A stretch of 64,000 bases of DNA from Nostoc sp. LPT (GTDB lineage: Bacteria; Cyanobacteriota; Cyanobacteriia; Cyanobacteriales; Nostocaceae), in assembly GCF_017115165.1 (NCBI RefSeq), contig NZ_JABXKF010000024.1, positions 62,015 to 126,014 on the forward strand, in the 5' to 3' direction. Positions 1 to 9,755 of this stretch are shown here, one piece after another. Each line of letters begins with the position of its first letter. Positions within the stretch are counted from its first letter, which is position 1. The notes beneath the pieces are model-generated. The model did no database searches. It was not told the origin of the DNA and saw only the letters and a program-made list of their open reading frames with translations. The position numbers and the translations under genes were made by a program.

Positions 1-93
1 CTGAGCAGTGTTTCCAGTTGTGCTACCAATCAGGGGATCGGCGATCGCAAGACCCGAATTTCTCACACCTGTGAGATTAGCTGTGTTAGCCAT
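1..93 (-). CDS. hypothetical protein, N-terminal part only (runs off the left edge); MANTANLTGVRNSGLAIADPLIGSTTGNTAQ...
   Basis: Open frame on the minus strand from ATG at 93..91, with an AGGAGA-like RBS upstream (aaggagaataagATG). Confidence 0.55.
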   Translation of the reverse strand, partial: MANTANLTGVRNSGLAIADPLIGSTTGNTAQ

Positions 94-225
94 CTTATTC
101 TCCTTGCTTAAATGGTGTTTGATATCTATTGATGTTTTAATCTTAAAGGATGTCTGAAAAGTAAACCGCGTTTATCACCGCCCACCTCCAAACTTGCTGG
201 GCTATTTACCCAAGACAGATGAATC

Positions 226-255
226 AATTCAAAATTCAAAATTCAAAATTCAAAC
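226..255. repeat. heptameric STRR (AAAATTC)n
   Basis: caattcaaaattcaaaattcaaaattcaaac. Confidence 0.85.
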
Positions 256-389
256 ATTTTATACAGCCACGCCACTTGCGGGTGGGGTTTCTACCTGCCT
301 TGGGAAATAAGGATTTTTTTTGCCTACAAGGGGCAAGGTTTTGAACAAGTGCTTTTTTCATAAACAGCAAATTTTATCAGTCAAAATTT

Positions 390-986
390 ATGACTTCCAA
401 CGTTCCCTCTCTAACTCGAAAGCGACCCACTCAAGCAATAGGAGCCAAAATTTTCCACTCTTGTAACATCATTAGTCTATTTATCATGCTTACCAGTGGA
501 CTACAAATTTACAACGCTAACCCTGTTTTTGGTGGACGCGCAGGTTTGCACATTCCTTTGATATTTACTTTAGGAGGTTGGCTTGCAGGAGGTAGACACT
601 GGCATTTTGCAGCAATGTGGCTATTCTCGCTGAATCTGTTGTGGTATGGAATTTACATTTTAATTACCCGACGCTGGCGACATCGCTTTGTAGGTGCTAA
701 TGACTTCAAAGCATTACAAAAAACTCAAAATTCCCAACGCCTAATTTATGCTTGGCATCGGATTGCTTATACAGCAATTATTCCTATTTTGCTGCTGGCA
801 TTATTTACAGGAATAGGAATGTATAAACCTGCTCAATTTCCCTGGATTGTGGATTTCTTTGGCGATTGGCAAGCATTGCGAATTGTTCACTTTGCCTCAG
901 TGCCGATGGTTATCTTATTTGTAGTAATTCACTATCAATTAGGGAAAAAAGCTGGAGGTACTCAACTAACAGAATCAATGTTTTAG
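390..986 (+). CDS. cytochrome b561-like / thiosulfate reductase cytochrome b-type membrane protein
   Basis: 198 aa, several hydrophobic segments, conserved His in FHSCNIISL and HWHFAAMWLFSLNLLWYGIYI typical of di-haem membrane cytochrome b. Confidence 0.75.
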   Translation: MTSNVPSLTRKRPTQAIGAKIFHSCNIISLFIMLTSGLQIYNANPVFGGRAGLHIPLIFTLGGWLAGGRHWHFAAMWLFSLNLLWYGIYILITRRWRHRFVGANDFKALQKTQNSQRLIYAWHRIAYTAIIPILLLALFTGIGMYKPAQFPWIVDFFGDWQALRIVHFASVPMVILFVVIHYQLGKKAGGTQLTESMF

Positions 987-1027
987 TAAACAAACTATAG
1001 TCATGGAGATAGAGAGACGCAGGGAAT

Positions 1028-1070
1028 AATGACCAATGACCAATGACCAATGACCAATGACCAATGACTC
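1028..1070. repeat. heptameric STRR (TGACCAA)n
   Basis: Five consecutive TGACCAA units ending just before the pyrFE start. Confidence 0.9.
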
Positions 1071-1085
1071 TTTTTTAAAAAAAAA

Positions 1086-2519
1086 ATGAACTTTTTTGAT
1101 AAATTGAATCGTAATATCTTGGAAAATCAAAGCTTACTATTTGTCGGACTCGATCCAAATCCAGAGATGATGCCTGGGCGTTATGAATCTGAAGAACTGA
1201 TTGCTGGTTTGGAAAAGTGGTTACAATTCATTATTGCGGAAACTTCTGATTTCGTTTGTGCTTATAAACCGACATTTGGCTTTTATGAAGCGTTAGGTAT
1301 TCCTGGTTTAGAACTGCTGTACAAAACTTTAGCAGCTATTCCAGCCCACATTCCAGTGATTTTAGATGTCAAACACAGTGACTTAAATACTAGTACCATC
1401 TTTGCCCAGACTGTGTTTACAAAATGGCAGGTGGATGCAATCACTCTCAGTCCCTATACAGGACAAGATCACGTAGCACCTTTTTTAGTCTATCCTGATA
1501 AAGCGGTGTTTATTTTATGCTGTACTTCTAATCCAGGTGCAGAAACTTTACAGCAGTATCCTACAAACGAATCACCCCTTTATTTACAGGTAGTAAAAGA
1601 ATCCAAAACCTGGGGAACTCCAGAACAATTGGGTTTGGAAGTGGGAACTACAAATCCTGAAGTTTTAGCACTTATTCGAGCAGTTGCACCTGAACGAATT
1701 ATTATGGCGCGTAGTATCTGGGCGGAGGGTCAAAATCTGAAGCAAATTTTAGAAGCTGGCTTGAATAGTAATGGTGATGGTTTACTGATTCCTGTCCCTC
1801 AAGATATGTTGGGAAGCGCACAATTATCAGAGGAAGTCCAGTATCTACGTGCAGAAATTAATCAAATCAAAACTGAAATTATTCACGAAAATTCTACTTG
1901 TTCTGTGTGGTTTCCTGATGTTTGTTTTCTAAATCAGCACCCCCACCAAGATTTGATTTTACAACTTTATGATATTGACTGCATTATGTTTGGCAGCTTT
2001 GTCCAAGCATCAGGAGCTATATTTCCTTATTACATCGATTTACGCAAAATTATTTCCAATCCCCAAGTTTTTAATCAAGTTCTCACAGCTTATGAGGATA
2101 TTTTGAAGAACCTGAATTTTGATAGATTAGCAGGTATTCCTTATGGTTCATTACCTACTGCGACTGGTTTAGCTTTGCGCCTTCATTGTCCGATGATTTT
2201 CCCGCGTAAAGAGGTGAAAGCACACGGAACTAGAAGAGTAATTGAGGGTAACTTTCATACTGGTGAAACAGTTGTAGTGGTTGACGATATTCTCATTAGC
2301 GGCAAAAGTGTCATGGAAGGAGCAGGAAAGTTGGAATCAGCTGGATTAAAGGTTAATGATATTGTGGTATTTATCGATCATGAACAGGGGGTGAAAGATA
2401 GGTTACAGCAAAATGGTTATCGCAGTCATGCAGTTTTAACTATTTCGGAAATTACTAATACTCTCTATCAAGCAGGGCGAATAAATGAGGAGCAATTTTT
2501 AGCTTTCGCTGAAAGTTAG
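1086..2519 (+). CDS. pyrFE: bifunctional orotidine-5'-phosphate decarboxylase / orotate phosphoribosyltransferase (PyrF-PyrE fusion)
   Basis: N-terminal OMPDC (LFVGLDPNPEMMPG, DVKHSDLNTST); C-terminal PRTase motif VVVVDDILISGKSVMEGA. Confidence 0.9.
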   Translation: MNFFDKLNRNILENQSLLFVGLDPNPEMMPGRYESEELIAGLEKWLQFIIAETSDFVCAYKPTFGFYEALGIPGLELLYKTLAAIPAHIPVILDVKHSDLNTSTIFAQTVFTKWQVDAITLSPYTGQDHVAPFLVYPDKAVFILCCTSNPGAETLQQYPTNESPLYLQVVKESKTWGTPEQLGLEVGTTNPEVLALIRAVAPERIIMARSIWAEGQNLKQILEAGLNSNGDGLLIPVPQDMLGSAQLSEEVQYLRAEINQIKTEIIHENSTCSVWFPDVCFLNQHPHQDLILQLYDIDCIMFGSFVQASGAIFPYYIDLRKIISNPQVFNQVLTAYEDILKNLNFDRLAGIPYGSLPTATGLALRLHCPMIFPRKEVKAHGTRRVIEGNFHTGETVVVVDDILISGKSVMEGAGKLESAGLKVNDIVVFIDHEQGVKDRLQQNGYRSHAVLTISEITNTLYQAGRINEEQFLAFAES

Positions 2520-2699
2520 TAATTGGAACAATAGGGAGTAGGGAATGGAGAGTTGGGAGAAACGTGATTAATTGCGTCTGTACTAGGGGAAAATTTTTAT
2601 TAGACCTGTTGCAAAAATCCTTGAATCACCCTTCCCCAACCCTCCCCGATGTGTTGGGGAGGGGTCAAGATTTCAAGTTTCCCCCCAATATATCGGGGA

Positions 2700-2740
2700 G
2701 CCACTGCGTTGCGGAGGTTCCCTCCGTTGTAGCAAGTGGC
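2700..2740 (+). repeat. 41-bp hairpin repeat, copy 1 (GCCACTGCGTTGCGGAGGTTCCCTCCGTTGTAGCAAGTGGC)
   Basis: Near-palindrome; related to 10953..10993 and to the arms at 55223..55352; sits inside a larger ccccaaccc...ggattaaggggggt repeat. Confidence 0.8.
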
Positions 2741-2860
2741 GTGGGATTAAGGGGGGTATATTCGACTTATGCAAGAGGTCTATTGTCTACATCCTCTTGA
2801 GCAGATTTGATTATTCGGTTAAATCTAGTAAATAGAATAATTTTCGCTTTTAAATTAATT

Positions 2861-3952
2861 ATGAATTTTCCACTGAATCAATTACTTAGATGGTTAATTT
2901 TTACGCTGTTATTTCCTCTAGTCTTCCTCAATGGTTGGCTAGCATTTTTGCTGGTTAAAAACTTTCAACCTGTCGTCACAATTCTTGTCTTGGCTACCTT
3001 GCTTGCATTCGTTTTAAACTATCCTGTTTCAATTCTCCAACAGCGGAGAGTTAAACGCGGCTATGCAGTAGCATTAGTTTTTATATTAGCATTGGTAATT
3101 GTTGTGGCTCTAGGTATCACTTTAGTGCCCATTGTTTTAGAGCAATTTAATGATATGGTTAAAGTCTTTCCCCAATGGATTGATTCTAGCGAGGAAAAAC
3201 TTCAGATTGTCAATGATTGGTTTTTTAAACATAAATTAAATGTGAATTTAATTCAGCTATTAGCACAAATTACTGACCAATTACCTAATGAGTTAGAGTT
3301 TATTTCAGATAAACTTTTAAGTATTATCATAGATACAATTGATAGTATTTCTGAGGCATTAATCACAGTAGTTATAACTTTTTACTTGTTGTTAGATGGA
3401 CCAAGAATTTGGGAGGCAATTTTTAAGAAATTACCTGCAAATATTGCCCAGCAGGTAAGCCAGTCTATTCAGCAAAACTTCCAAAATTACTTAATTGGTC
3501 AGGGAACTTTGGCTTTGCTGATGGGTGTTTCAATAACATTATTGTTTTTAGGTTTTCAAGTCCAGTTTGGTTTACTCTTTGGTTTGGCAGTTGGGCTTTT
3601 GAGCTTAATTCCCTTTGGTGATGTCGTTAGTCTGGTTTTAATAACTTTAATAATAGCGTCACATGACTTTTGGCTAGCAGCTAAGGTTTTTGCGGTAGCT
3701 GTTGTCATCGATCAGTTAATCGATCAGGCGATCGCACCACGTTTATTAGGTAAGTTTACTGGTATTAGACCAATATGGGTATTAGTTGCTTTGCTTGTCG
3801 GAACCAATGTTGGGGGAGTGTTGGGTTTACTAGTTGCGGTACCTGTAGCTGGTTTTATCAAAGATGTAGCAGATGGTTTTTCCAAATCTGATAACGTGGG
3901 TGAGGGTGAAGCAGCATCAGAATTGTTGGTAGAAGAATCAATATCGCAATGA
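2861..3952 (+). CDS. AI-2E family transporter (PerM/YhhT-like) membrane protein
   Basis: Multiple TM segments; characteristic C-terminal half (LIPFGDVVSLVL, DQLIDQAIAPRLLGKFTGIRPIWVLVALLVG). Start taken at the internal ATG rather than the upstream TTG of the ORF track. Confidence 0.85.
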   Translation: MNFPLNQLLRWLIFTLLFPLVFLNGWLAFLLVKNFQPVVTILVLATLLAFVLNYPVSILQQRRVKRGYAVALVFILALVIVVALGITLVPIVLEQFNDMVKVFPQWIDSSEEKLQIVNDWFFKHKLNVNLIQLLAQITDQLPNELEFISDKLLSIIIDTIDSISEALITVVITFYLLLDGPRIWEAIFKKLPANIAQQVSQSIQQNFQNYLIGQGTLALLMGVSITLLFLGFQVQFGLLFGLAVGLLSLIPFGDVVSLVLITLIIASHDFWLAAKVFAVAVVIDQLIDQAIAPRLLGKFTGIRPIWVLVALLVGTNVGGVLGLLVAVPVAGFIKDVADGFSKSDNVGEGEAASELLVEESISQ

Positions 3953-4257
3953 GTTGTGGATAAAAATTGCCATCTCTACCGTAAACGGGAAGTTGCAATG
4001 GTGTCATTTAGGTCGTACTCACTCAAGTCAACAACATATTCACTAGTATTTTAGGTTTTATGGCAAGCGATCGCTATCTTTATTGTTGCTTGCGATCGCT
4101 GAATGTATCGAAGACAATTACCTGATTACCCAATCTAAATATTGTTTAAATAGGAATGCGATTATTTCTTTATTCTATGTAAAGGCGACTTGAGGCGAGT
4201 CACTTTCGACTGAGATTTAACAGACTATACAAGTTTACTAAATCCCCTTTTTAAGGA

Positions 4258-5421
4258 TTATTTATCTGTTAGTATTTTGGCGTATGATTTATCACTATCT
4301 CGATTATCCCATGATGCCTTAATATGATCTGCTAAAGCGGGAATATCTTGTTCTAAACTTGACCTCCATAGCCTTGGATTATAGTCGTAAACCCTGAGCA
4401 TGTGATCTACATCAAATATTGGTTTTGTACCTAATGCTCTAATCAGTGCAATAGGTTTATCTAAAGCCATCCTCCAACCAAGCTCAAACAAAACATTGGG
4501 ATTATGTTCAGTTAAATCTACAATCACCAGATCAGCCTTACTCAAGTCATTTATAATTGTTGATTGAATTACATCACTTCCTTTCTTTTTTGTAGTTTCA
4601 GCTTTAAAACCTGCTTGTATTGCAGCAGGAGTAATTAATTGAGTTAATACTTCATCAAAGAAACTTTCGGGATATTCTGCGGTATTTTCTGAAAATGGCA
4701 TTGCCACAAATGCTACTAAAGTAGTTTTTTCTTCCGGCTCTCCAAGTATAAAGGCATCAGCAGAGTGTTCTTTGTTCGTTGATATTTCTACCCTTTCTAC
4801 CCTTGAAGATTTATTTTGTGTAGTTTCCTCCAACTTTGACAGAAAATTTAAATTAGCTTGGTATACTTTATAAAAGTCATCATGAAACTCTTCATCAATG
4901 TTAAATTCAGTTATTAAAGTATTTTTAAGATATGTAATTTGTGGAAGTGTTCGTCCATCATAGTATTCATGTACTGTTTTAAATAAGGGAATCCTAAAAA
5001 ATGCTTGTCTGTAGCCATTTATTTCTTCTTCTGCCGATCTTGCATATACAATACTTTTCCCTATAGACGCAAGTGCAATTTTTTGAGTACTGCTAGTACC
5101 CTCAGTAAAACCATAATCACGAGATGAAGCTGTCAAGTAATAAAAATTATTACCTTTGCCCATTTCTAAAGCTTTTACAATATCATCAGGACTCCAAGCA
5201 TTACCACCATTAAACTGTCTTATTACTTGAGGAATTTTTATAGCATCCTCTAATAGATAAGTAGGGAATGGTCGTTTTGGTTTAGAATTTTTTCTTCTTT
5301 TCTTTTCGGCAGAATTTTGTTGTTCTTCCGATTCTTCTTGTTCTTCTTGTTCTTCTTGGTCTATCTCTTTCGGATTTTCATCTAAAATTCCTAGTTGTCT
5401 GTGCATATCTTCACGTTCCAT
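4258..5421 (-). CDS. protein with C-terminal TIR/nucleoside 2-deoxyribosyltransferase-like domain and uncharacterised N-terminal region
   Basis: VAFVAMPFSEN...YPESFFDEVLTQLITPAAIQAGF...VIQSTIINDLSKADLVIVDLTEHNPNVLFELGWRMAL; acidic low-complexity N-terminus (DQEEQEEQEESEEQQ). Confidence 0.65.
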   Translation of the reverse strand: MEREDMHRQLGILDENPKEIDQEEQEEQEESEEQQNSAEKKRRKNSKPKRPFPTYLLEDAIKIPQVIRQFNGGNAWSPDDIVKALEMGKGNNFYYLTASSRDYGFTEGTSSTQKIALASIGKSIVYARSAEEEINGYRQAFFRIPLFKTVHEYYDGRTLPQITYLKNTLITEFNIDEEFHDDFYKVYQANLNFLSKLEETTQNKSSRVERVEISTNKEHSADAFILGEPEEKTTLVAFVAMPFSENTAEYPESFFDEVLTQLITPAAIQAGFKAETTKKKGSDVIQSTIINDLSKADLVIVDLTEHNPNVLFELGWRMALDKPIALIRALGTKPIFDVDHMLRVYDYNPRLWRSSLEQDIPALADHIKASWDNRDSDKSYAKILTDK

Positions 5422-5639
5422 GAAAACTCCCCCTTAAGTAATTTTTGACAAAAATGTATAAGACAATGCAATAAAAGGCAATAGTAATTTATACACAGTC
5501 ATAACATCAGTTTCCTAAAAGTGTGAACACAAAATTAGAAAATTCAACAGATACCATCATCGGTAGTCAATTAGTTTTGCAAACTTTCTTTCATAGTTAC
5601 TATTTGTATAAGAAGGGTTATTAAAGCAGGTATGGGGTA

Positions 5640-7544
5640 ATGGTGCGATTAAAACTGTGGCAGTGGGTCGTCTTAGCAATTCCGATCGCGTTTATCATCA
5701 TTTTCTTACTGGTGTCTGCCGGTTCACAAATTCATGCGTGGGGCATTAATTGGATTTGGGGTGTATTCACCGTTTTATTCGTTGGTTGGCGTTGGCTGCT
5801 AGTCAAATGGACTCAACCAGCTGTTAACCAAGTAGAAGCTGTATTAACTCAAGTCCGTGAAGAACTGGAATCGACAGCAGAGGATACAGTAGCGCGACCT
5901 GTGGGAAGTGACACCACAAAGCTTGCAGAAGCCGCCTTTCAAGAAATTCTCCAAGCAGCACAAAGCGATCGCCCAATTTGGGAAGACTGGCAAACTTTTT
6001 GGACGCGATGCCAGGATTTAGTGGTAGCGATCGCTCATATCTACAATCCTCAGATTCAATATCCTCTGCTGAATATTTACGTTCCCCAAGCTTACGGGCT
6101 GATTCGCGGAACGGTGGATGATATGGATCAGTGGATGCAAAAGTTATCCCCGATCCTGAATCAGGTAACGGTTGGACAAGCATACCAAGGATATGAGGTC
6201 TACCGGAAGTTGGAACCATCGGCTCGGAAATTCTGGAAAGTTTGGAACTGGGCACAGTGGATCTTAAATCCGGTGGCGGCGGTGGCAAAACAAGCCAGTC
6301 AGGGTTTCAGTAACCAAGCAACTCAGCAATTATTGGGGAATTTGAGCCAGTTATTCCGGGAAGCTGCCCTGAGAAACTTATGCCGACAAGCGATCGCACT
6401 TTACGGACGTAGCCCAGTTCCAGCAACCGTAGTTTCCACACCAACTTTACTCAAGGCAAAAACTCAAACACTCCGAGAAATCTTGACTCAAGCCCAACCA
6501 GCCAAGGCGGTTGAGCAAAAACCTGTAAATATTCTGCTGGTGGGACGCACAGGATCGGGAAAAAGTAGCCTGATTAACACGCTATTTCAGGCGGATCTCG
6601 CAGCCGTTGATGTTTTACCCAGTACCGATCGCATTCAGAATTATCAATGGCAGACTCAAACTGGGGAAACCCTAACGCTTTTGGATACACCTGGTTACGA
6701 ACAAGTCAACCGTGCCGATCTCCGAAATCTAGTGCTTGATTATGCCATCAATTCAGATTTGCTGCTGTTAGCTACCCCTGCCCTCGATCCTGCCTTGCAA
6801 ATGGATGTGGACTTTTTGCAAGACATCAAAGCAGAAGTTGCAGATTTACCTGCGATCGCGATCGTCACCCAGGTAGATCGGCTGCGTCCCATCCGCGAAT
6901 GGCAACCACCTTATGATTGGGAATGGGGCGATCGCACCAAAGAAATTGCGATTCGCGAAGCCACTGAGTATCGCGCCAAACAGCTGGGAAACTTCTGTAA
7001 TCTAGTTTTACCCGTGGTTACAGATGACAGCAAAACAAGACGAACCGCTTGGGGAGTGGAGGCGCTATCGTTGGGATTAGTGGATGCGATCGCACCTACC
7101 AAGCAACTCCGTCTCGCCCGCTTTTTGCGTAATCTAGAAGCCCGCATCGTCGCCGCTGCCAAAATCATCGACCACTACACCTTCCAGATGACGACAACAC
7201 AAGGATTAACGGCATTGCTCAAAAGTCCCGTCCTTCAGTTTGTTTCTACCCTCTCAACCGGATCTCCAGCTTTAGCATATATGCTGGCGGAGCAAATTCC
7301 CGTCGAACAGTTGCCGATTGTGATTGGCAAACTGCAAATGGGATATGAACTTTTCTCGCTCTTGAACTCCAACTCACTCAACTTTGAATTGCTATCCCTT
7401 TGGCCGCTACTGCTGGAAAACTCCGCTGCACCCGATCGCAACGCCTGGGCATTTGGTCACGCTTTAGTGGAGTACTGGACTCAGAATCTAACAGTTAAAC
7501 AACTCGGGCAGCGATTTGAGTATTATTTAGCGATCGCCAAATAA
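5640..7544 (+). CDS. GTPase family protein with N-terminal membrane anchor (Era/YcjF-like P-loop GTPase)
   Basis: Two N-terminal TM segments; G1 GRTGSGKSSLIN, G3 DTPG (LLDTPGYEQ), G4-like TQVD. Confidence 0.8.
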   Translation: MVRLKLWQWVVLAIPIAFIIIFLLVSAGSQIHAWGINWIWGVFTVLFVGWRWLLVKWTQPAVNQVEAVLTQVREELESTAEDTVARPVGSDTTKLAEAAFQEILQAAQSDRPIWEDWQTFWTRCQDLVVAIAHIYNPQIQYPLLNIYVPQAYGLIRGTVDDMDQWMQKLSPILNQVTVGQAYQGYEVYRKLEPSARKFWKVWNWAQWILNPVAAVAKQASQGFSNQATQQLLGNLSQLFREAALRNLCRQAIALYGRSPVPATVVSTPTLLKAKTQTLREILTQAQPAKAVEQKPVNILLVGRTGSGKSSLINTLFQADLAAVDVLPSTDRIQNYQWQTQTGETLTLLDTPGYEQVNRADLRNLVLDYAINSDLLLLATPALDPALQMDVDFLQDIKAEVADLPAIAIVTQVDRLRPIREWQPPYDWEWGDRTKEIAIREATEYRAKQLGNFCNLVLPVVTDDSKTRRTAWGVEALSLGLVDAIAPTKQLRLARFLRNLEARIVAAAKIIDHYTFQMTTTQGLTALLKSPVLQFVSTLSTGSPALAYMLAEQIPVEQLPIVIGKLQMGYELFSLLNSNSLNFELLSLWPLLLENSAAPDRNAWAFGHALVEYWTQNLTVKQLGQRFEYYLAIAK

Positions 7545-7991
7545 TTTGCCTGCGATCAATGATGTCTATGAAGGATTGTTTGGTGACGCATCGTCGATTC
7601 TCTTGCAAATGCTACGCCTAATTGAAGAAGGCAGCTATGCTGAGGGCAGAAGGTTTTACCTCAGTTAGGGATTCAGACCCCTTTTGAATAAGAGCGTCTT
7701 AAACCCTTGTTCCCTCCTGCCCTCTGCCTTTCTTGATAACGAGTTTAAGCTGCTACGTAACCTCAGTAGATTAAACACCATAAGTTGCATTAGCAAATAT
7801 AGTTGCTTACTAATATTTACTCATAAATTTCAAAGAGATTTATACCATAATAGGAGAACCTAAAAGGCGCTAACATATTGTCGTCTCAAGATCAAAGTTA
7901 AGATTACGATTGAGAGTAGGTGTTTGCTGAACCTACGCGCTTTACGTGAGTTTTTATATAGAATAGACATCTTTTTTGTTCGGAGTTCTTT

Positions 7992-9671
7992 ATGAAAAAT
8001 ACATTAGACATCTCCATCTCTCAAGAACAGAATTCAGATCACAGCTATAGCATTTCGTCTTACAACAGGCTGCTTTCGGTCGTGAAGGATTTAGCTTGTG
8101 TACGGACTATTGAGGAAATTATTGAGATTGTGCGTTTGGCTGCTCGCGATCTGACAAATGCTGATGGAGTAACTTTTGTATTGCGGGATGGTGAATGTTG
8201 CCACTATGTAGATGAAAACGCCATTGGGCCACTTTGGAAAGGTATGCGTTTTCCGCTCAAGTCTTGCATCTCCGGTTGGGCAATGCTCAATAAAAAAGCA
8301 GCCGTAATTGAGGACATTTACCAGGATGCACGAATTCCTATTGAGACCTACAAAGTGACTTTTGTGAAAAGTTTAGTGATGGTTCCCATTCGGGTTTCCG
8401 ATCCACTGGGTGCGATCGGAGCCTACTGGAGTACACGACACCTAGCCACGCCTCAAGAGATCGGAATGCTTGAGATTTTGACTGACACTACAGCAGTTGC
8501 GATCGCAAACGTGCAACTTTTCCAGAAACTGACGAGCCAAAACGCCCTAAAAGACAAATTTATTGCGATGCTAGCTCACGAACTGAGGAATCCCGTTGCC
8601 CCCATTTCCAACAGCGTTCAGCTACTCAAGTTAAAGCTAGGCGAGACTGGCGCAGTTGGAGAAACAGTTTTAAGGATGCAACACCAGATTAAGCACCTCT
8701 CGAAATTGATCGATGAGTTACTTGACGTATCATCTATCACTTATGGGAAGGTTTCATTAAACCTTGAGAAGGTTAATCTGGTAGAATTAGTTCGCCAGAG
8801 TCTCAATGACCATGCACAAGTAATAAAGAAATGGAATCTTAACGTAGTACAAGACCTGCCAAACACGCCCGTGTGGGCTTATGTTGACTCCACCCGCTTC
8901 TTCCAAATCTTTGGGAATCTTCTTGATAATGCCTTAAAGTTTTCAAAGCCAGATGGGACGATCTGGGTGGATCTCTCAGTTATTCCAGGTGAGAATGGCT
9001 TAGGTAGTGTAGCGGTCTTATCTGTAAGAGACTTAGGCATCGGGATAGACCCGACAATATTACCAGAACTTTTCGAGCCGTTTACCCAGGCCGATCGCAG
9101 TTTAGATCGTTCGCGGGGCGGGCTAGGTTTGGGACTTTCGGTAGTAAAAAGTCTTGTGGAACTTCATGGTGGTAGTGTTGAAGCCTCAAGTAGAGGGATT
9201 AATCTGGGAGCAGAATTCAAAGTCACTCTCCCTATATGCGAAGAGATTACAGCCTTGGACAACGACCTAGAGATTACAGAGGCGGCTAAAAAATCGTTGA
9301 AGATTTTAGTCATTGAAGATAATGACGATTCAGCCGTATCATTACAAGCAGTACTTGAGTATTTTGGGCATGAAGTTTCCATTGCCAATAATGGAATTTT
9401 AGGGGTAGAAACTGCAAAGAAGCTTGAGCCTCATGTGATTATTTGTGACATCGGACTTCCCGAAATGGATGGGTTCGCCGTTGCACAGGAATTAAGTAAA
9501 GACTCCAAATTTACTCGCTCAATTCTGATTGCGCTTACCGGTTACGGTAGCCCAGAGGATCGGCAGCTTGCGCTTCAGGCTGGTTTCAAATGCCACTTAA
9601 CCAAGCCTGTAGACTTTGACATACTGGCAGCAGAAATTGATCGATACTTTGATGGAGTATTATCAACTTGA
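7992..9671 (+). CDS. hybrid sensor histidine kinase: GAF - HisKA - HATPase_c - REC
   Basis: GAF region; H-box MLAHELRNPVAPI; N-box NLLDNALKF; G-box GGLGLGLSVVKSLVELHGG; receiver ILVIEDNDDSA...VIICDIGLPEMDGF...LTKPVD. Confidence 0.92.
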   Translation: MKNTLDISISQEQNSDHSYSISSYNRLLSVVKDLACVRTIEEIIEIVRLAARDLTNADGVTFVLRDGECCHYVDENAIGPLWKGMRFPLKSCISGWAMLNKKAAVIEDIYQDARIPIETYKVTFVKSLVMVPIRVSDPLGAIGAYWSTRHLATPQEIGMLEILTDTTAVAIANVQLFQKLTSQNALKDKFIAMLAHELRNPVAPISNSVQLLKLKLGETGAVGETVLRMQHQIKHLSKLIDELLDVSSITYGKVSLNLEKVNLVELVRQSLNDHAQVIKKWNLNVVQDLPNTPVWAYVDSTRFFQIFGNLLDNALKFSKPDGTIWVDLSVIPGENGLGSVAVLSVRDLGIGIDPTILPELFEPFTQADRSLDRSRGGLGLGLSVVKSLVELHGGSVEASSRGINLGAEFKVTLPICEEITALDNDLEITEAAKKSLKILVIEDNDDSAVSLQAVLEYFGHEVSIANNGILGVETAKKLEPHVIICDIGLPEMDGFAVAQELSKDSKFTRSILIALTGYGSPEDRQLALQAGFKCHLTKPVDFDILAAEIDRYFDGVLST

Positions 9672-9755
9672 CAAATTTTGCTACTTTCTTATGCCAAATA
9701 GATACATATTAGGGAAACTTTTGAATTTTGAATTTTGAATTCAAAGCGAAGCAAC

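Noticed and set aside
2564-2800. 78-aa ORF
   Set aside because: Consists of dispersed repeat sequence (ccttccccaaccctcccc... and the 41-bp hairpin); not a credible gene.
4050-4110. Paired GCGATCGC palindromes here and at 28995..29030
   Set aside because: HIP1 sites are abundant throughout such genomes; no specific function can be assigned to these pairs.
5824-6288. 154-aa minus-strand ORF and other ORFs (6911..7168, 7235..7441) antisense to the GTPase gene
   Set aside because: Antisense frames of a well-supported CDS with no recognisable motifs.
7547-7668. Short open frame after the GTPase gene (LPAINDVYEGLFGDASSILLQMLRLIEEGSYAEGRRFYLS)
   Set aside because: Only about 40 codons with a TTG start overlapping the upstream stop region; too weak to call.
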